Assembly: GCA_024704765.1 (NCBI GenBank)
Contig: JAKMXF010000030.1
Location: 1-64,000 of the forward strand
DNA from: Oopsacas minuta
Lineage: Eukaryota; Porifera; Hexactinellida; Lyssacinosida; Leucopsacidae
DNA length: 64,000 bases
Reading direction: 5' to 3'
Position 1 is the stretch's first letter, and each line of letters starts with the position of its first letter. The notes under the pieces were generated by a model. The model had not been told where the DNA came from and ran no database searches. It saw only the letters and a list, made by a program, of their open reading frames with translations. Positions 23,852 to 35,500 of the stretch are shown one piece after another. The position numbers were made by a program, and so were the translations under genes.

Positions 23852-26800
23852 ATGTCCTTATGCTCCCACAAGCTGAGATCACACTCCCCTGATATTTCTG
23901 TAAACAAGGAGAACAATTCCTTTATTAGATCTAACAGCTTTTCTGCTAAAGACAGGAAGATTGAGAGAAAATTAGCAGGTGTTACAATATTAATATTATG
24001 ATCATTAGGGTGTGTAGTCTCACAATCAATAAATTTACAATCTCATTCAGGTGTTAAAATGTGTATATGCCAGCACTTCGGTAAACCCTCACTTCTGACA
24101 GGTGGACACATTTCATACCTCAGAGATATATAGACTTGTTGTTGATACATTTTCTTTATTTGTTTGTTTGTTTGTTTGTTTGTTTAGAGAAAGAATCAAA
24201 AGAGACTTGTTTATGGCTAATTGCAGCAGGCTTCCCACAGTATGTTCACATGTTTGAAGGTTTGTTAATCATATTTGTTTGTGTTTATTTGTATTTATTT
24301 TTTGTATTTTTAGAAGGAAGATTCCCAATAGAATATACATTATCAGATCTGAGTAAGGACCATGGATTCTTAGACACGTCATCACTTAACTCACTAATCA
24401 AGTAAACAGGTTATAATCTATAATTGTTTGTTTGTTGTTTGTTTGTTTGTTTGTTTGTTTATTTGTTTATTAGACGCTTAGAAGTATTAAATGAATGTTC
24501 TACGCATAACTTACAGTCTAATAAACTATTCGTAAGTTTATATTATAAGAATATTATTATTAATATGGAGCCATTACATTTATAGTTCCAGAATATAAAT
24601 ACATATCTCTACAGTTCCTATTGTAACTGGAACTATACCGTTAACATTCCATCAGTTATAATTAGTGTCTATTAATAGCACATTACTCCTGAGGGAGGAC
24701 AGCTTAACCCTCTCAGTACAGTATGGCAGTATCATGAGAACACTAGAAGTTGGTCACGCAGGGACAACAGTCCAAGGAGTATAGCATACCCTGACAACAC
24801 TTATGGTAGAAAGGTATTTATTATTTAATTCACGTTTATAGCCTATTTTCACAATTTTTTGTTTATTTGTATTTTTAGGCGGGAAGTATGGATTTTCTCT
24901 CCCAAACAGCATCAACAGATTGTCTCAATAACTTATCCCCTGTTCCTCTCGCCCCCTATTCATCAACAAAATCAGTATCTACTTGCAGTTTATCTACAAT
25001 AGCATATACAGACTCTATCGTACTTCCAGTTAAGAGCAGGAATACATGTATGTATTGTTTGTAATATGGTTGTGTTTGTTTACTGTTTATGTTATAGCAA
25101 CACTTGGTAAATCAACAGAGAGACGGCCTAGAACTCTGCCACCAAACAATACCACAATTTTGTCACCTAATCTCTCTTACAAGTACCAATCAGATTCCTC
25201 TCTTAACACTAACCGATTCAACCAATCAAATACCAGTATTACACACAAACTGACACCTAACCAGCTGCCTGATAGACAGGTGTCACAATCGAATGTGCTA
25301 CAATCAGCTGACGCATCTTATCATTCTTGTTTTGATTCTCTTCCTCTCTCTCTTAACACCTCTGAGAGCCTCCCGTTAGTTTATAAGAACATTCCTTTAT
25401 ACCAGATTAATCACTAGCTAATTTAATAGACATAACAATATAAGAGCTATAATTCAACCTAGCAACGGTATGGGAAGAGAGGAATGTACTCAGAGCCTTG
25501 ATAACTCTATGGAGATCAGTGACCAATCCGATTCTATCCTCAGGAGTTCATCAAGTATAACTAAGAGTGTAGATTCTCTTCTCGGACACACACAGGCCAA
25601 TTTTGATCCTACATTCAATGCCAGAGAACACGTTACCATGACAACAGAAGGAATGTCATCTCCTTTGCCTGGTAGTCAGACAGTAATGAAACCACTTCCT
25701 GTCACTAGGTAATTATTTATTGAACAAATATATGCGTATGTGATTACTTGTGTAGGAGAGTGAGAGAATACCGATGGGAGGCTTCCGTAACCAAGGAGAT
25801 GGAAGGTGCTAGGTAATTAATCATATGATTATTTAATAGTACATATTGTTATTGTTTATTCTGTTGTTTAGTTGTTTACCAATTTATGAGTTATCAGTCA
25901 ATCAGATGGTTATTCTAAAGAAATTATCTCTTCTGAAACTAACAAGTTTGATAGAAGAATATTCCTCTACCTCCAAGGCAAAACTTAGTCTGTCAGTTTA
26001 TTCATTTGTTTGTTTGTTTGTTTGTTTATTTGTTTGTTTGTTTATTTGTTCGTTTGTTTGTTTGTTTATTTGTTTGTTTAGAGTATTAACTAATCAGCTG
26101 TTTTTTTAGGAGTCAGCTGGTAAACGTAAACAAACCTTATAAACAACAACAACAAAACAAATGTAAGCTATACATTCTTAACCCGTTGTCATGGAGATAA
26201 TATACATTGTGTTTAAATGCTATAGCAACCAAAACGGTTCATAGGAATTGTATTTCTTCAGCTAATCAGATATTTGGTGTGCCACTTACGCAGGTGTTAG
26301 AAATGACAGGACAATGTGTACCACAAGTAATTCTATCAGCTATGAAATATATACTAGAGGAAGGTTTGTTATTATTGTTAAAAGGTGTGAAAATAGTCAC
26401 ATTAAATATATATATACCCGAGGTGCAAACTACACCCCTAATGTACCCATGTACCAATTATCATGACTATTGGACCAACAGATTTCCCAGGATAGCGAAC
26501 AGGAGGGACGAAGCTCCAACCCTCTATTTCTTTCTGATTATTTGCATAGTGATTGGTTCGGTATTTAGGTATGTCAGTACACCAATCAGATTGTATGTAG
26601 TTTGAATATTGGCGCCTATTTCTGTTGTCATGTGTGTATATTATACATTCCTTAATTACATAATTATTGGTTATTTCTGTAGCTAACGATTCTGTGGGAT
26701 TATTCAGGAGATCAGCTGCTAAGTCAAAACTGGATGCTCTCAAGTCTCTGTGTGAATTTAATAACAGTAAGTTATACATTCTAATAAACAAACAGACAAA

Positions 26801-29066
26801 CAAATAAATAAACAAACAAATATTATCCTATATTTCCAGATAAAATAGATTTCAAAAGGGTAGCACCCTACGAAGCAGCTTCTCTCATTAAGAATTACTT
26901 CAGAGAATTACCAGAACCTCTTATCACATATGAACTATCACAGATACTACTCGGCATATTTACAAGTTAGTTCGTTGCTAGGTTACAAATTGTATGAATT
27001 GGTATGAAATTATTACACCAAAACGTGAATAATACTCATTGACCCCATAGGGGGCACATCTATGCCCCATTTTAGTGCCACCAGGACACATTTCTATAAT
27101 TCATACATCTCTAGGTATTCCATCTACTGAGCATATAGAGGCTATCCAATGTGTATTATTATTATTACCAGATTGTAACAGAGAAGCATTACACACCTTA
27201 CTGTATTTCTTACAAGGTGTTACAGAGTCACAACTAGTTAATAAGGTATAGTTCCTGTTATATACTCATATGATAGGTATAGTTCCAGTTATAGGGAGAA
27301 TCTAGGGGAGCAAGGACTGCATTGCCCCTAAAGTTGTTGTCTTCCCTAATAGATTATGTCATTTGTTTGTTTGTTTATTTATTTGTTTACTTTAACAGAT
27401 GAACGCATATAACCTTGCTGTTTGTTTCGCGCCTACTCTGTTTGCGTTTTCAAGTCAGGAATGGGCGCCAAACAAAAAAACACGCGTGAAATGTGGTACA
27501 TACTTCCCAGCCACTTCTGACCTAATGAATACTAAGGAAGTAATACAGAGCAAAGTAAGGATAGACCAATAGGATTATTAATTAATACTCATATGATTAA
27601 TTCACACCTTTCTAGGGTTGTACTGAGTGCCTCACCTCTCTCATAACAAACAGTCACCTCATATTCATGGTGAGAATATATCATATGATCCTATCGCCCC
27701 TTAAGTCACACCTGTCCTCCCTTATAGGTACCAGTAGACCTCATGAAGAGGTGTGAATCAGCTGATAACATGTATCCCTATATCTTGCCTCCTGTTCCTG
27801 TGAAGAAGGACCCTCCAATTGAGACTGTTCCCTTCTCAAACAGACTCCATTCTGAGTACAAATCTTTGATTACTAATAAAGTACAGCTGATGCTTATGGT
27901 AATTATTTAACCATATAACATTCCTGATTCTATATTTGGTTGCTAGGACCGAATGCACTGAGTACACACTCTAATCTGATAGGTCAAAATATTTTGCAGA
28001 GAGTTAGATATATCATAGCCGATATGCATACAAAATCAAAGTAGTTGTTATTATTGTTGTTATTGTTGTTGTTAGGACTCTAGCAGTAAGAGAAGTGGTT
28101 GGAAATTATACAAGAATGGAGATGGCATAGAAGTGGCATACAGGTCGACACATGACACTCTAATTCCTCTCTGGAGAGCTGTCACTACTGTTCACACCTC
28201 GCAGGAATGTTTGCTAAAGAGAATTCTAGAAGAGAGGTAAGAATTGTTAATTCAATTAGTGCTGTGTGTTACTGAGTGTAATTATGTGTGTGTATAGGAA
28301 TATGTGGCATGAGGACATAGCAAGATGGCAGGTTATCCCTCTTGACCATCAGACAGAGGTGTTTAGGTATGCTACACATTCCATGTACGGGCCGCATCCT
28401 CCCAGAGAGTACTGTGTAATCAGGTGAGAGATTTGATTGTTTGTTTGTTTGTTGTTATTTACGAATATTCACACCCTCATAATCCCCTCTATAGGAGCTG
28501 GCATCTTGACACCTGTAGTGGCTCAGTTGTCCTTCACTCGATGTCTATTAAAGAGAAGAAGAGACAGAGTTGGTCTGAGCTTACGAGCATTAAGGCCGAT
28601 TTGTTAAATGAAACTTTTATTATTCAAAAAATATCTCAAATGGAATGTAAATTGGTTTTATTCTCTCAGATCGACACAAGGTTTGTATGCCACTTTTCAC
28701 ACCTTTATAATTTGATATTTCCAATACAATAGACACCACTTAATAGTGTCACATCGGTACCAGGCAATTTCGAGGTGTCGCTGTGAATAACAGGTGGCTG
28801 TGTTAAGTGGTGTCTACTGATTATCTTATATCACACAAATTCACAGAGTGATCATATTTTCACACCTTTGGGGATAAACTTATCAACATTTCCTGCTTAA
28901 TAACAGTTTATATACTTGTGTATTATTGTTGTTGTTATTGTTGTTTAGAGGAAGGTGTCCAGATTTCTATCTTCACTACGGTCCTTACATCATAAACAGT
29001 GTACAGCTGTTAAGGAATTCATTCTCTCATAGAATTCATAGAAATTGTATAGAAACTCAGGTGTAA
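23852..29066 (+). CDS. DLC1/STARD-type RhoGAP: SAM, RhoGAP, START
   Basis: I traced 22 exons from 23852-23978 through 24188-24259, 24314-24401, 24474-24531, 24679-24813, 24879-25047, 25098-25374, 25463-25708, 25756-25812, 25872-25995, 26110-26119, 26226-26363, 26683-26766, 26840-26965, 27115-27245, 27399-27554, 27616-27669, 27728-27898, 28076-28236, 28298-28423, 28495-28680 to 28949-29066. The sum is 2814 nt, 937 residues, in phase. The N-terminal SAM domain reads ETCLWLIAAGFPQYVHMFEG then FLDTSSLNSLIKRLEVLN. A serine-rich linker follows, then the RhoGAP domain (VNQMVILKKLSLLKLTSL lead-in, FGVPLTQVLE, arginine finger in GLFRRSAAK, MNAYNLAVCFAPTL). The C-terminus is a START domain (WHEDIARWQVIPLDHQT, YGPHPPREYCVIRSW). 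This is the DLC1/STARD8/STARD13 plan, a RhoA-inactivating protein at adhesions (family knowledge). Exon 11 would be 10 nt. Confidence 0.9.
28727..28819. mobile_element. Short TIR element (pogo-like MITE) in DLC intron
   Basis: Inverted ends CAATAGACACCACTTAA and its complement flank about 60 bases with no coding capacity; the inner TIR is perfect over 14 bp. The ends resemble those of the elements at 58764-58835 and 44637-44721. Confidence 0.65.
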
Positions 29067-29993
29067 TATATTATAGTCAGCTGATTTGTAAATTTATTGT
29101 TCTTATCTTTAAAATTCGTTCAATATGGAACTAAAACTATTAGGGTACTGGTAGTTGAAAACCCACCGCTCCCATCACACGGATGTCTTGAAATACCCGC
29201 TTATAACGAGGTGTGATATGTATAAACATGGTCCCAATAGTATCATATTTATCATTGGTTATATGGAATTAATTATCAGCTTCGATTCAATAGGAATTGA
29301 CTGTACTCAGCTAATTGATGTATTAGTTCCAGTAATTATCACTTATAAGAAGCAATATATGATAACAGTTCTCCAGAGGATGGTTCTTTATTTACGATAC
29401 CCACTGAAAATAGGACAATGGAGATTACTATCAGGAAGGGGGACACAAAGTGTCAGGCCTCATATTCTCATATCAAATTTGAGTTTATTCATTTTAACAT
29501 TTCTATGAATACACCAAATTACCCCTTGACACGTCACAAAATAATGAGAGAACCGCCCGCCTGCCAACTGCTTCAGTGGATCTGGAACAAGTTTATCATT
29601 AACACTATCCTTAGTTCCATTTATTAACACCTAATAATTCGATTAATCGAGACAATTCATAGAGTTAATAATATTACAAAACTGAGCTAAAAATAATAAA
29701 TATTAATTACAGATAATCTAATTATGAAATTTGATATTTGTTATTTGCAAATTATACGAAATAAGTTTACTGAAAAAGAACTTTCAACCACATTCCTTAC
29801 AATATCCTAGCAACGAGACATAATAACATACACCTGCATAACCTCGTGTTTATTCTAACAAGAAATATACTCACATCATCTGATTATTGTTGTTTGTTTA
29901 CTTGTTACAAACAAATCATATTACAGCTATAAATACACAAGATTATCCCTAGCAACCAATTCATAGCCAACTATTCCAAAATTCATCATCAAA
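29067..29993. other. AT-rich spacer between DLC-type and NHL genes
   Basis: No gene seen. It contains 'CTCCAGAGGATGGTTCTT' at 29371-29388, a diverged piece of the ACCGGT-flanked repeat family found at 43308, 53505 and 56255. The short open stretches here lack homology and strong codon structure. Confidence 0.5.
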
Positions 29994-31204
29994 ATGGCAG
30001 AAAGATACCCAATCACCTCACAGGGCGTAGACCCCATAGAGACACACATTAACTACACTATCGATGGTCTCATAGGGCTACTGAATGTCCGTAGAGTTCA
30101 GTTGTTAGAGCTAGCCAGCAATATTCGCGAAGAGAAGAGAGCCTCAGAGATCGCTCGGCAAGAAGCTATCGCCCAACTGAACGAGGCTCAGGAACACCTC
30201 CAAGGAGACTTAAGAGAGAACATCCTCCAGTCCATGCAGGAGAGAATTGTCCGAGAAATGGAGGACAGATCACGAAATCTCCAAAATAACATTCCCGTAG
30301 AGACCCGATTAAAGTGGCAGTGCGACACACGTGACCTAGAAACGTGTATTTCCCGTCTAGGAGAGATCGTACAAGTACCAGTAGGAGCACCAGATTATGC
30401 TAAATTCCAAACTTTCACTGTTGCTACTGGGAGGCAAGGTAGAGGTTCTGGCGAGTTGCTTGATGCATTAGGTGTAGCTATACATGAAGATACACACCAA
30501 ATATTTATAGCTAATAGTTACAATGAGAGAGTAGAGATATTCTCTGATACAGGAAAGTACCTCAATCAGCTGGATGATCTATACGGTATAGCTATATACG
30601 GAGGAATGTGTATGTCAGCTGCCGGGGAGATAGCACTGTAAACCAATTCACACTAACTGACATGAGTCTTGTTAGGAAGATAGGAGGTAGGGGATCAAAC
30701 AACGGACAATTCACCTATCCTTGTCAACTAACAACAGATCCCATCGGTCACGTGTTTATAGCAGATAGCGGTAACGACAGAATCAGCGTACACGACACAG
30801 ACCTGAACCATCTCCGTAACATTACTCATCAGTCAATGAGAGAACCATATGATGTTAAAGTGTCACGTGACCGCGTGTACGTACTGTGTCCATGTAACAA
30901 CCCGTGTATGCTCGTGCTAACCCTAAAGGGAGACAAGCTACACTCCTTCATTACTTGTGGACCAGGATTGGATGTGTTATGCCCTTTCTTCTTCTGTCTA
31001 GATCCACTTAACAACTTTGTTATTAGCGATAGAGACTCCCATTCAATCAGGGTATTCTCTCCAGAAGGCAATCTCCTACACACGATAGGAACTGAGGGAC
31101 ACCGCGGAATGTTATATGAACCCCAAAGAATCGCTATAACTCCAAACGGGAGATTAGTTTGTGTGACAGGGAATGAGGGCTTCGGTCTACAAATATATTA
31201 CTAA
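29994..31204 (+). pseudogene. NHL-repeat coiled-coil protein, broken by a frameshift
   Basis: An intronless frame starts at 29994 and reads about 205 residues before shifting near 30612-30620. The second frame then runs to 31204. The N-terminal 120 residues form a coiled coil. After that come NHL/TRIM-type propeller repeats (DALGVAIHEDTHQIFIANSYNERVEIF before the break; TTDPIGHVFIADSGNDRISVHD and SPEGNLLHTIG after it). The two frames join into one continuous propeller if two bases (a TG repeat in GGAATGTGTATGTCAG) are removed, so a dinucleotide gain is the simplest cause. No intron fits the gap. It could be a real pseudogenising mutation, an allele, an assembly error or, less likely, a -1 frameshift in translation. 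RING and B-box domains of TRIM proteins are absent. Related proteins act as ubiquitin ligases or RNA-binding translational repressors. Confidence 0.75.
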
Positions 31205-31601
31205 TTTGTTTGTTTGTTTGTTTGTTTAGATTAATCATATTCACACCTATTAAAATTAGTTCCAATTATCTCTTTGTAGCAGTGAGCCTCAAATATACAC
31301 ATAGTTCTAGTTTATCTATACCATTATTGCCCTATTAACCAGAACTATGTTTGGTTCTGGTTTCCCCAGTGTCATAATTGCTTGTTATTTGTTTGTTTGT
31401 TATTCATTTTCCGTTATATAATCGTAATTATATCAAAGCTAATTAGATTAGTAAAGAATCTTTCTTTAGTATTCTAAGACTTTATTATTAAACAAATAAA
31501 CCAAAAAGTGTTTGTTTATTCTATTCAAAATAACAATAACAAACACTTTCATTATTCTACACACTACATTCATTAGTAATACATTCTTTTGTTGAATACA
31601 T

Positions 31602-32031
31602 GGGATATATGCATATAGTGGGTATATATGCATATAGTGGGTGTATATGCATATAGTGGGTGTATATGCATATAGTGGGTATATATGCATATAGTGGGTA
31701 ATATGCATATAGTGGGTGTATATGCATATGGCATATTATATGCATATAGTGGGTGTATATGCATATAGTGGGTATATATGCATATAGTGGGTATATATGC
31801 ATATAGTGGGTGTATATGCATATAGTGGGTATATATGCATATAGTGGGTATATATGCATATAGTGGGTGTATATGCATATAGTGGGTGTATATGCATATA
31901 GTGGGTATGTATGCATATAGTGGGTGTATATGCATATAGTGGGTATATATGCATATAGTGGGTATATATGCATATAGTGGGTATATATGCATATAGTGGG
32001 TATATATGCATATGGTGGGTATATATGCATA
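31602..32031. repeat. 19-bp minisatellite, about 22 copies
   Basis: The unit GGGTATATATGCATATAGT repeats head to tail with A/G variation at one position and a few shortened units near 31695-31740. As 19 is not divisible by three and the minus-strand units lack stops, all three minus frames are open and spell the same 19-residue cycle. Each unit contains the palindrome ATATGCATAT. Confidence 0.97.
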
Positions 32032-32156
32032 ATGTGTCACAACCCATAAAAGTATTTGTGTTTGTATTATCATTTATGGATTGAATTCTATAAAAGTGTA
32101 TTTTAGATATTTATGTGATTCTGGGATTATTCGTATTTAAGTGATTAAAATGGCTA

Positions 32157-32215
32157 AATTGTGTCCTATTGTGTCCTATTGTGTCCTATTGTGTCCTATT
32201 GTGTCCTATTGTGTC
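32157..32215. repeat. 10-bp tandem repeat
   Basis: GTGTCCTATT repeats five to six times without change. Confidence 0.95.
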
Positions 32216-32593
32216 ACATAACTGCTCTCATATTCCTGTTGTTTATCACATCTATCAAATAGGTGACAATATTTAACCATACGAGCCTTTGGCTCGTCGC
32301 TTCGCGATTGAAAGTATGATTCTACCTCTATTTTGAAATTTGTTTACTTTATATTCATAAAAACAACAATGAATTTACATATGATTAATCCAAAAGTGTG
32401 AAATAGGATTCAGCATGTTTGATATTTTTAGTGAAGTTTTATTGAATTCTATTTACTTTCTTGATAAACACGATAAGTACATACCTTAAATCCTTTCCTT
32501 GACAACAGATAAACAAACAAACAAACAAACAAACAACAATTGAGCTTTAATAATTTTGATTTCAGTTTGCTATCAGCTGATTCTATTATACAG

Positions 32594-35500
32594 ACTGGAG
32601 GGTAATTGCGGGAATTCTATCGGCTCCCAGAGTCCCCGAGACCGTGAGAGGTATCCTAGTTCTACTTCTGTCCAATCAAATGATTCTTGGCTGGATCCCG
32701 CCTTTCCTAGAAAATCAGCTAATCAGATTGATGACTTGCGTAAACAACAGCTGGCTATTGAGTACCTGTCAAGGTTTATATTATTATTATTATTATTTGT
32801 TGTTTGTTGTTTATTATTATTGTTTACAGATTAGAAGAAGCTCGCGTCTGGCTGTCTCAATGCTTAGAAGAAGAAATGCCCGAACTAACGGACCTGGAAC
32901 TATCACTAACTAATGGTGTCACTTTAGCTAAAATAGCACATTTCATATATCCAGATACTTTCCCTCTGTCTCGCATATTTGACCTATCTCTCGATAGATA
33001 CCGTGAGAAGCGATTGGAATTCAGACATACAGATAATATCAATTATTGGGTACAATGCATGGAGAAACTTGGCTTACCGAAACTATTCTATCCGACCACG
33101 ACAGACCTGTATGATATGAAGAACATGCCAAGGGTAGTATACTGTATCCATGCACTGAGTATTTATCTAGCTAAGCTAGGGAAAGGACCGGTCATGCAGT
33201 CTGTTACAGGTTAGTTACCGAAAGAATTCTGGACGACACATTTGACACCTGATTCATCTTTAGTGTCAGTTCTAATTGAAATGTGTCTACCTATCAGATT
33301 TGAGGGTTTGCCCTATTGGTTAAATCAGTACTTAACTTGTAATTTGATTGGTTAATATTTTAGAAACTCAATTCACTAAAGAACAGATCGATTATGTTCT
33401 GAGAGAGTTTGAGCGGACAGGAATAAGAATGCCCGCCTTTTCTAAGATTGCTGGATTATTGAGAGAACAGCTGACTCAAGATCAAGCAGCTGTTCACGCA
33501 GCTGAAGTAGCTGTATACGAGGCTTTGGAACAGAAATCTGAACCAAGGGTGTTAATAGCTCTGGGTAACCCTGCTCTTGGTCTAGAGGACATCATGTACT
33601 CACAAAATAACAATTCATACTATAACTCCCTACAAGCAGCGAGGGAGATTAAACTACACAACCTGGAGGCCAATGCGGAACCAGAACTGAAACTAGAGGA
33701 GCTAGATGCATATGATTATATCCTGTCCTGTGAGGAGATATGTGATCTGATCAGTGAGACGAACAGACAGCAAGATATACTCTATCGGGCAGAACTTAGG
33801 ATACAGATTGTCCATAAAATCCATAAGGTACTGGCGTTAGATACACCCTCAAAGGAGCAATTGTTATACGAACTGTTAGCCAATCAAGATTCAGGGTTTG
33901 TTGATGTAACAGCTGATAATTCCATGTGGTATTATGACGTCATCTCGCGTGCAAGGGGTGATAAAGAGTGTGATTTATTTTGGGAGGAAATCAGAGACTT
34001 AATTGAGATTGCAAACTCAGTGGCAATAAACTCTAAAAATACAGAAAATTCTCTGTTAAAAGTTGATAAAGCTTTGAATCAAAACTCACATTCCAGTCTA
34101 CTGATTGCGTTGCGAAGTGAAGAATTGTTTTTAACAGCTGTTGAACCTGGGAATATTGAAAATTATTTTGATATATTGTCAGGATTGAGAGAGAACAAGA
34201 GGGAAGTTTCCGGTGATATTAGCCAAATCCTGAATGAAGTAGATATTCAAGAGGCAGTTAACTCAGCCAATCAAGTGGTGAGCTTAGAGGTGTTACATTC
34301 CTTAGCTATACAAAATATAAATAACTCACTTCTAAGTGAGGATGTGGATCTAACACTTAGTTATTTGGAAGATGAGAATTCTCGGATAACAGACGTGAAT
34401 CCAGAGTTTAGCTGTGAATATAAATCGTCTCTGTCAGACCATTTTAGGTCAAAGTCTGGGAAGTTTATGACGAAAGATGAAATACAAAAAGTTGTCAATA
34501 GTGTAAATATTGAAATTTCTGTGCTGAATAGACTCAAGGAATTTATCAGGAAGGGTGATGAAGATTTTCACACCTTTCTAGAGATTTTGAAAGAACTTTT
34601 CCAGAAAAATTGCGGGATAATTGTAGAGAATAATCTACCGCACTATTTTGATATTCTCGGGCGAGCATTCAACCAATCAGAATCACGTATTTTGGGTGCC
34701 ATTGACATTCTAGAAATAGTCTCAGACGCGAATGAATCAGCTGATTTGTCGCTTGAACTATCCCGCGCCTTAATTGAATTAAACACTTATCTGGAGACAG
34801 CATTTGACCCAGCTGATACCCTCCAACACCTCCTAAATCCTCAACTTAAGTTCCATAACATATCTGATATATGTGCCATACAGTACCATAAGGAACTGAC
34901 AAGATTGCGTAATAGGAACATTATCTCTCCCTCGCAACCAGATCTATGGCTGGAATGTGAATCTATAGATCTATACCCATTCTATTTCAATCAAAGCACA
35001 GACAAATACAGCTGGAGACAACCAATCAAATCAGAGAGTGGAAATGACGTAATTGACTCATCCTATCTGTCAAATAGAACTGTTCAATCAGTGATCAGCT
35101 CTTTGACGTCTATGAATGACAGACAGCTGTATTTCAGTCAGAATATTGATTCTATTTTTAGAATACAATCCAATCTCAAAGTGATATTAGGACGCCGGAA
35201 GTTCCTGTCTACCCAGGATCACTACGGGTCACCCATTCCTGACATAGTTAGGGTATAGTCCGTTGTTAGGTGCAAGTTAGCTATGAAATCTGACCACCTT
35301 ATTATGACTGCTCTGAATCCACCTATTAGTTCCGTTAGAAAATATTTAGTTCTGCTAGAACAGAGTGACAGAGATGTGCAAGAGGAATTAGAACTAACTG
35401 AGCTTAAATCGGAACTTGTTACTAAAATTAGATACAACAAACAGCTGGAAGAAGATCTAGACAGCTGGGACACTAAAATCGGCTTATTGATCCGTAACAG

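Larger units (their letters stand above)
31205..32593. other. Repeat-rich spacer before IQGAP
   Basis: It contains TTTG tracts, a 19-bp minisatellite and a 10-bp tandem repeat, both listed separately. The IQGAP first coding exon and promoter should lie here but I could not identify them. An ATG at 32150 opens only into the 10-bp repeat. Confidence 0.5.

Noticed and set aside
31466-32073. Three long overlapping minus-strand frames rich in Tyr, His, Ile and Pro
   Set aside because: They are the three readings of the 19-bp minisatellite; the unit lacks stops in any phase. No start context or homology.
32804-32829. Upstream extension of the IQGAP calponin-homology exon reading into TTATT-rich DNA
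   Set aside because: It is intron; a TTTACAG acceptor at 32829 joins the conserved LEEARVW start in phase with the exon ending 32773.
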